Of a stretch of 64,000 bases of DNA, positions 63,585 to 64,000 are shown in pieces (positions within the stretch are counted from its first letter, which is position 1; each line of letters begins with the position of its first letter). The stretch spans positions 124,001 to 188,000 of the forward strand of contig NW_026944386.1 of the NCBI RefSeq assembly GCF_033439725.1, read 5' to 3'. Source of the DNA: Neurospora tetraspora (taxonomy: Eukaryota; Ascomycota; Sordariomycetes; Sordariales; Sordariaceae). The position numbers and the translations under genes were made by a program. The notes beneath the pieces are model-generated. The model saw nothing but the letters and a program-made list of their open reading frames with translations. It was not told the origin of the DNA and ran no database searches.

Positions 63585-64000
63585 GAGAGGAAATGGGAAG
63601 GGAGGGTGTTGATATACGAAGTTGGTTTTGGGTGTTGTTACAGTTCTCGAGATGTCGTTATTATCAAACTTACAATGGGCTCTGTCTAAACTGCCATCCA
63701 CGTTGAAGCGGTACCGCCTTGAAGGATCTTGCAATGCCGACCTTGTTGAACGACTGACTCTTGCTATGATAATCTTTGCTTCACTGATTCTTCCTGCTAT
63801 CTATCGTCTTCAACCCTGATACTCCAGGAGTAGTACCTCAACAGCCAAGCCCCCAACTTGTCGTGACTCCCGTCACCCCTTTTCGGTCTTCATGCCAAAA
63901 CTCCTCAGATCAAAGGTAGTCAAGTATTAAGATACCAGATGACAAGGTTACTCTACCACCATATCAAGTCACAGACACGCATCTTCGTATCCGGTATCCC
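63585..64000. other. EMI1 3' flank to the end of the window
   Basis: Presumed 3' UTR and intergenic DNA. No further gene recognised. Confidence 0.4.

Overview
The window is nuclear DNA of a filamentous ascomycete, most likely a Sordariomycete close to Neurospora/Sordaria. Genes carry short (about 50-90 bp) introns with GTRNGT donors, CTAAC branch points and CAG/TAG acceptors; third codon positions are C-rich; and two transposons have been turned into TA-rich wreckage of the kind left by RIP (repeat-induced point mutation). No species assignment is proven from the sequence alone.

Layout. 1-23.4 kb is mostly ordinary housekeeping: the 3' end of a CENP-C/Mif2 gene (+), the ER-fusion GTPase SEY1 (-), a fructosamine/ketosamine-3-kinase (-), a predicted signal-peptide membrane protein (+), a 2474-residue coiled-coil protein (-), a RIP-eroded PIF/Harbinger transposon (17,880-21,923) and a YggS/PROSC-type PLP protein (-). 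23.4-36.4 kb is accessory: a decayed DUF3435 (Starship-captain-type) recombinase gene with a solo LTR inserted in it, a decayed GIY-YIG-associated gene, a small three-exon protein ending in a SUMO-interaction-like motif, a pair of diverged orphan paralogues sharing promoter and leader sequence, an AT-hook protein with an apparent frameshift, and a MITE-like inverted repeat. 36.4-43.7 kb holds mitochondrial seryl-tRNA synthetase (-) and an EF-hand MscS-type channel (+). 43.7-55.6 kb is again accessory: two paralogous PPxY-motif orphan proteins flank a set of very small membrane/coiled-coil genes and a second GIY-YIG-associated relic. 55.6-64 kb holds YME2 (-) with a tRNA-Arg(ACG) gene nested antisense in its second intron, a second RIP-eroded PIF/Harbinger element sitting in the promoter region shared with the next gene, and EMI1 (+), a twin-CX9C protein.

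The genes are separate transcription units and there is no operon-like pathway. Several touch organelle biology (SEY1 for ER shape, SerRS for mitochondrial translation, YME2 for mitochondrial nucleoids, EMI1 of the twin-CX9C type). The two most informative structures are the paired Harbinger elements, whose edges and 3-bp TTA target duplications survive although their interiors are destroyed, and the captain-type recombinase relic. Exon boundaries were assigned by reading splice signals and checking that frames close; no alignment or transcript data were available.
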